DNA from: an uncultured Faecalibacterium sp.
GTDB lineage: Bacteria > Bacillota > Clostridia > Oscillospirales > Ruminococcaceae
Direction: 5' to 3'
NCBI GenBank assembly: GCA_900765105.1
Contig: CAAFQM010000137.1
Coordinates: forward strand, 1-6,730
Length of the DNA stretch: 6,730 nucleotides
A model generated the notes under the pieces. It worked only from the letters and a program-made list of their open reading frames with translations, was not told the origin of the DNA and searched no databases. This document shows, in pieces, positions 5,315 to 6,730 of the stretch (positions within the stretch are counted from its first letter, which is position 1; every line of letters begins with the position of its first letter). A program made the translations under genes and the position numbers.

Positions 5315-5390
5315 GCTACTGTGGCTCAGCTGGTAGAGCAGCTCACTCGTAATGAGCAGGTCGCCTGTTCGAATCAGGTCAGTAGCTCCA
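5315..5390 (+). tRNA. tRNA-Thr, anticodon CGT
   Basis: The 76-nt gene folds fully. The acceptor stem pairs GCTACTG with CAGTAGC, the D stem GCTC with GAGC, and the anticodon stem GCTCA with TGAGC around the loop CTCGTAA. The anticodon is CGT (5348-5350), which reads ACG. The variable loop is AGGTC. The T stem pairs GCCTG with CAGGT (one G-U) around TTCGAAT. The CCA end is encoded (5388-5390) and the discriminator base is T. No base mismatch occurs in any stem. It stands alone between its own promoter and terminator. As the C34 isoacceptor it is a specialist for ACG; another tRNA-Thr must read the remaining threonine codons. Confidence 0.97.
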
Positions 5391-5395
5391 AAAAG

Positions 5396-5440
5396 AAATC
5401 CCGGAAAAGTGGCTTCGTGTCTTGCTTTTCCGGGATTTTT
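5396..5440 (+). terminator. Intrinsic terminator of the tRNA-Thr transcript
   Basis: A perfect 14-bp stem pairs AAATCCCGGAAAAG (5396-5409) with CTTTTCCGGGATTT (5425-5438) around a 15-nt loop, and the 3' arm runs into a T tract at 5436-5440. It begins 5 nt after the CCA end. The symmetric A and T flanks mean it could also stop transcription on the minus strand. Confidence 0.9.
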
Positions 5441-5454
5441 GCTTGCCGTTTTGC

Positions 5455-5482
5455 AAGGCACTTTTGCAGGGAAAAGCGCCTT
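5455..5482 (+). other. Second hairpin downstream of the tRNA terminator
   Basis: AAGGCACTTTT (5455-5465) pairs with AAAAGCGCCTT (5472-5482) with one A-C mismatch and a 6-nt loop. No proper T tract follows (ATTTGACG), so it is at best a backup terminator or RNA-stabilising hairpin. The rest of 5483-5534 shows nothing I can support. Confidence 0.35.
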
Positions 5483-5534
5483 ATTTGACGTTGTTTCCGG
5501 ATAAAAACCTTATGATGCAAGTGAAATGCAACGC

Positions 5535-5567
5535 AAAAAGAGCCGCACCCGGCCGGGCGCGGCTCTT
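5535..5567 (-). terminator. Intrinsic terminator of gdhA
   Basis: On the minus strand, AAGAGCCGC (complement of 5559-5567) pairs with GCGGCTCTT (complement of 5538-5546). The inner GC-rich palindrome CCCGGCCGGG can extend the hairpin, and the T run (complement of AAAAA 5535-5539) follows at once. It lies 17 nt after the gdhA stop. On the plus strand no T run follows, so it serves gdhA. Confidence 0.9.
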
Positions 5568-5584
5568 GAAATTACAGCAGAAAC

Positions 5585-6730
5585 TTAGTAGGTGATGCCC
5601 TGTGCCATCATGGCGGTAGCAACCTTCATGAAGCCTGCGCAGTTTGCGCCGACCATCAGGTTGCCCTCGGAACCGGCAGCCACAGATGCATCGTAGGAAG
5701 CGTGGAAGATGCCTTCCATAATGCCCTTCAGCTTTGCATCGACCTCTTCGAAGGTCCAGCTCAGGCGCTCGGAGTTCTGGCTCATCTCCAGACCGGAGGT
5801 AGCCACGCCGCCGGCGTTGGAAGCCTTTGCAGGTCCGTACAGAACGCCGTTGGACAGGTAGACCTCAATGGCCTCGGGGGTGCTGGGCATATTAGCACCC
5901 TCGCACACGACGGTGCAGCCATTCTTCACCAGAGCCTCAGCGGACTCCTTGTTGATCTCGTTCTGAGTTGCGCAGGGCAGAGCGATGTCGCAGGAGACAG
6001 TCCAGACCTTAGTGCAGTCTGCCACATAGGTTGCACCTGCGTGGGTCTCGGCGTACTCCTTGATACGGCCGCGGCGCACTTCCTTCAGGTCCTTGACGTA
6101 AGCCAGATCGATACCGTTGGGATCGTAGACATAGCCGTTGGAGTCGGACATGGTCACGACCTTGGCACCCAGCTGGGTAGCCTTCTCGCAGGCGTAGATG
6201 GCCACGTTGCCGGAACCGGAAATGACCACGGTCTTGCCCTTGAAGCTGTCGTTGCGCATGCACTTCAGAGCTTCGGCAGTAAAGTAGCACAGGCCGTAGC
6301 CGGTAGCCTCGGTACGGGCCAGAGAACCGCCGAAGGTCAGGCCCTTGCCGGTGAGCATACCGCCCTGGAAGCTGTTGGTCAGGCGCTTGTACTGGCCGAA
6401 CATGTAGCCGACCTCACGGCCGCCGACACCGATATCACCAGCAGGGCAGTCCACGAACTGGCCGATGTGGCGGTACAGCTCGGTCATGAAGCTCTGGCAG
6501 AAGCGCATGACTTCCATGTCGCTCTTGCCGTGGGGGTCGAAGTCGGAGCCGCCCTTGCCGCCGCCCATGGGCAGGGTGGTCAGGCTGTTCTTGAAGATCT
6601 GCTCAAAGCCCAGGAACTTCAGGATGCCCTGGTTGACAGAGGGATGGAAGCGCAGGCCGCCCTTGTAGGGGCCGATGGCGCTGTTGAACTGCACGCGGTA
6701 GCCGCGGTTCACCTGAACCTTGCCCTGATC
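5585..6730 (-). CDS. gdhA: NADP-type glutamate dehydrogenase GdhA (partial, N-terminus outside window)
   Basis: The frame is open to the right edge and gives 381 C-terminal residues of a hexameric glutamate dehydrogenase. By alignment with the Clostridium symbiosum enzyme, about 66 N-terminal residues are missing. The catalytic set is intact with exact family spacing: window residues Lys23 (GPYKGG), Lys47 (FEQIFK), Lys59 (PMGGGKGG) and Asp99 (PAGDIGVG) match Lys89, Lys113, Lys125 and Asp165 there. The coenzyme domain has SGSGNVA. The end of the second strand of that domain reads SDSNGY, as in NADP enzymes such as that of E. coli, instead of the SGPDGY of the NAD-type clostridial enzyme. It should therefore act in ammonium assimilation, making glutamate from 2-oxoglutarate, ammonium and NADPH in the cytosol; coenzyme choice is an inference. 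A GTG inside the frame (near 6712) is not the start. The gene converges with the tRNA unit and has its own terminator. Confidence 0.96.
   Translation of the reverse strand, partial: DQGKVQVNRGYRVQFNSAIGPYKGGLRFHPSVNQGILKFLGFEQIFKNSLTTLPMGGGKGGSDFDPHGKSDMEVMRFCQSFMTELYRHIGQFVDCPAGDIGVGGREVGYMFGQYKRLTNSFQGGMLTGKGLTFGGSLARTEATGYGLCYFTAEALKCMRNDSFKGKTVVISGSGNVAIYACEKATQLGAKVVTMSDSNGYVYDPNGIDLAYVKDLKEVRRGRIKEYAETHAGATYVADCTKVWTVSCDIALPCATQNEINKESAEALVKNGCTVVCEGANMPSTPEAIEVYLSNGVLYGPAKASNAGGVATSGLEMSQNSERLSWTFEEVDAKLKGIMEGIFHASYDASVAAGSEGNLMVGANCAGFMKVATAMMAQGITY

Noticed and set aside
5258..5488. Plus-strand open frame over the tRNA gene
   Set aside because: It translates the promoter, tRNA and terminator. 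The RNA structure explains the sequence fully.
5485..5516. Possible promoter TTGACG ... TATGAT for a small RNA between the tRNA and gdhA
   Set aside because: The spacer is 20 nt, too long for a normal sigma-A promoter, and the only downstream plus-strand hairpin lacks a T run.
6465..6668. Plus-strand open frame opposite gdhA
   Set aside because: It is antisense to a highly conserved, catalytically complete part of gdhA.

Overview
The window is GC-rich, tightly packed bacterial chromosome. Gene content and order suggest a Firmicute of the class Clostridia. The evidence is a probable lon end followed by engB, the endospore-lineage proteins YqfC, YqfD and YlbJ, strong GGAGG ribosome-binding sites, and a GdhA closely resembling clostridial and enterobacterial hexameric enzymes. 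High GC combined with this protein style and the intergenic repeat style points to the Oscillospiraceae (Faecalibacterium/Gemmiger/Subdoligranulum type). That genus-level placement is an inference from memory, not from a search.

Layout. Positions 1-2467 (+) look like one operon for protein quality control and ribosome biogenesis: the 3' end of a probable lon protease gene, engB (ribosome-assembly GTPase), a class I SAM methyltransferase of unknown substrate, and hslO (Hsp33 redox chaperone). Gaps are only 21, 4 and 3 nt. The operon ends in a strong intrinsic terminator at 2516-2543. Next comes a 107-bp nested inverted-repeat element (2565-2671) that fills the space between the convergent hslO and yqfD genes.

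Positions 2677-5280 form a sporulation block. yqfC and yqfD lie on the minus strand, with the yqfD ribosome-binding site overlapping the yqfC stop. A ylbJ-like membrane protein gene is divergent on the plus strand. The 73-bp divergent region contains an AT-rich palindrome, CATATATATG, which could hold a sporulation-type -10 element. In Bacillus subtilis all three homologues belong to the mother-cell sigma-E programme.

Positions 5258-5440 (+) are a self-contained tRNA-Thr(CGU) unit: a near-consensus sigma-A promoter that starts inside the 3' end of ylbJ, the tRNA with encoded CCA, and a 14-bp-stem terminator. The last part (5585-6730, minus) is the C-terminal 381 residues of an NADP-type glutamate dehydrogenase, gdhA. 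It has its own terminator at 5535-5567 and runs off the right edge.

I found no mobile element, CRISPR array, toxin-antitoxin pair or defence system. The less ordinary features are the nested repeat, the uncharacterised methyltransferase in the lon-engB-hslO operon, the compact divergent sporulation trio, and a cysteine-rich YlbJ-like protein.
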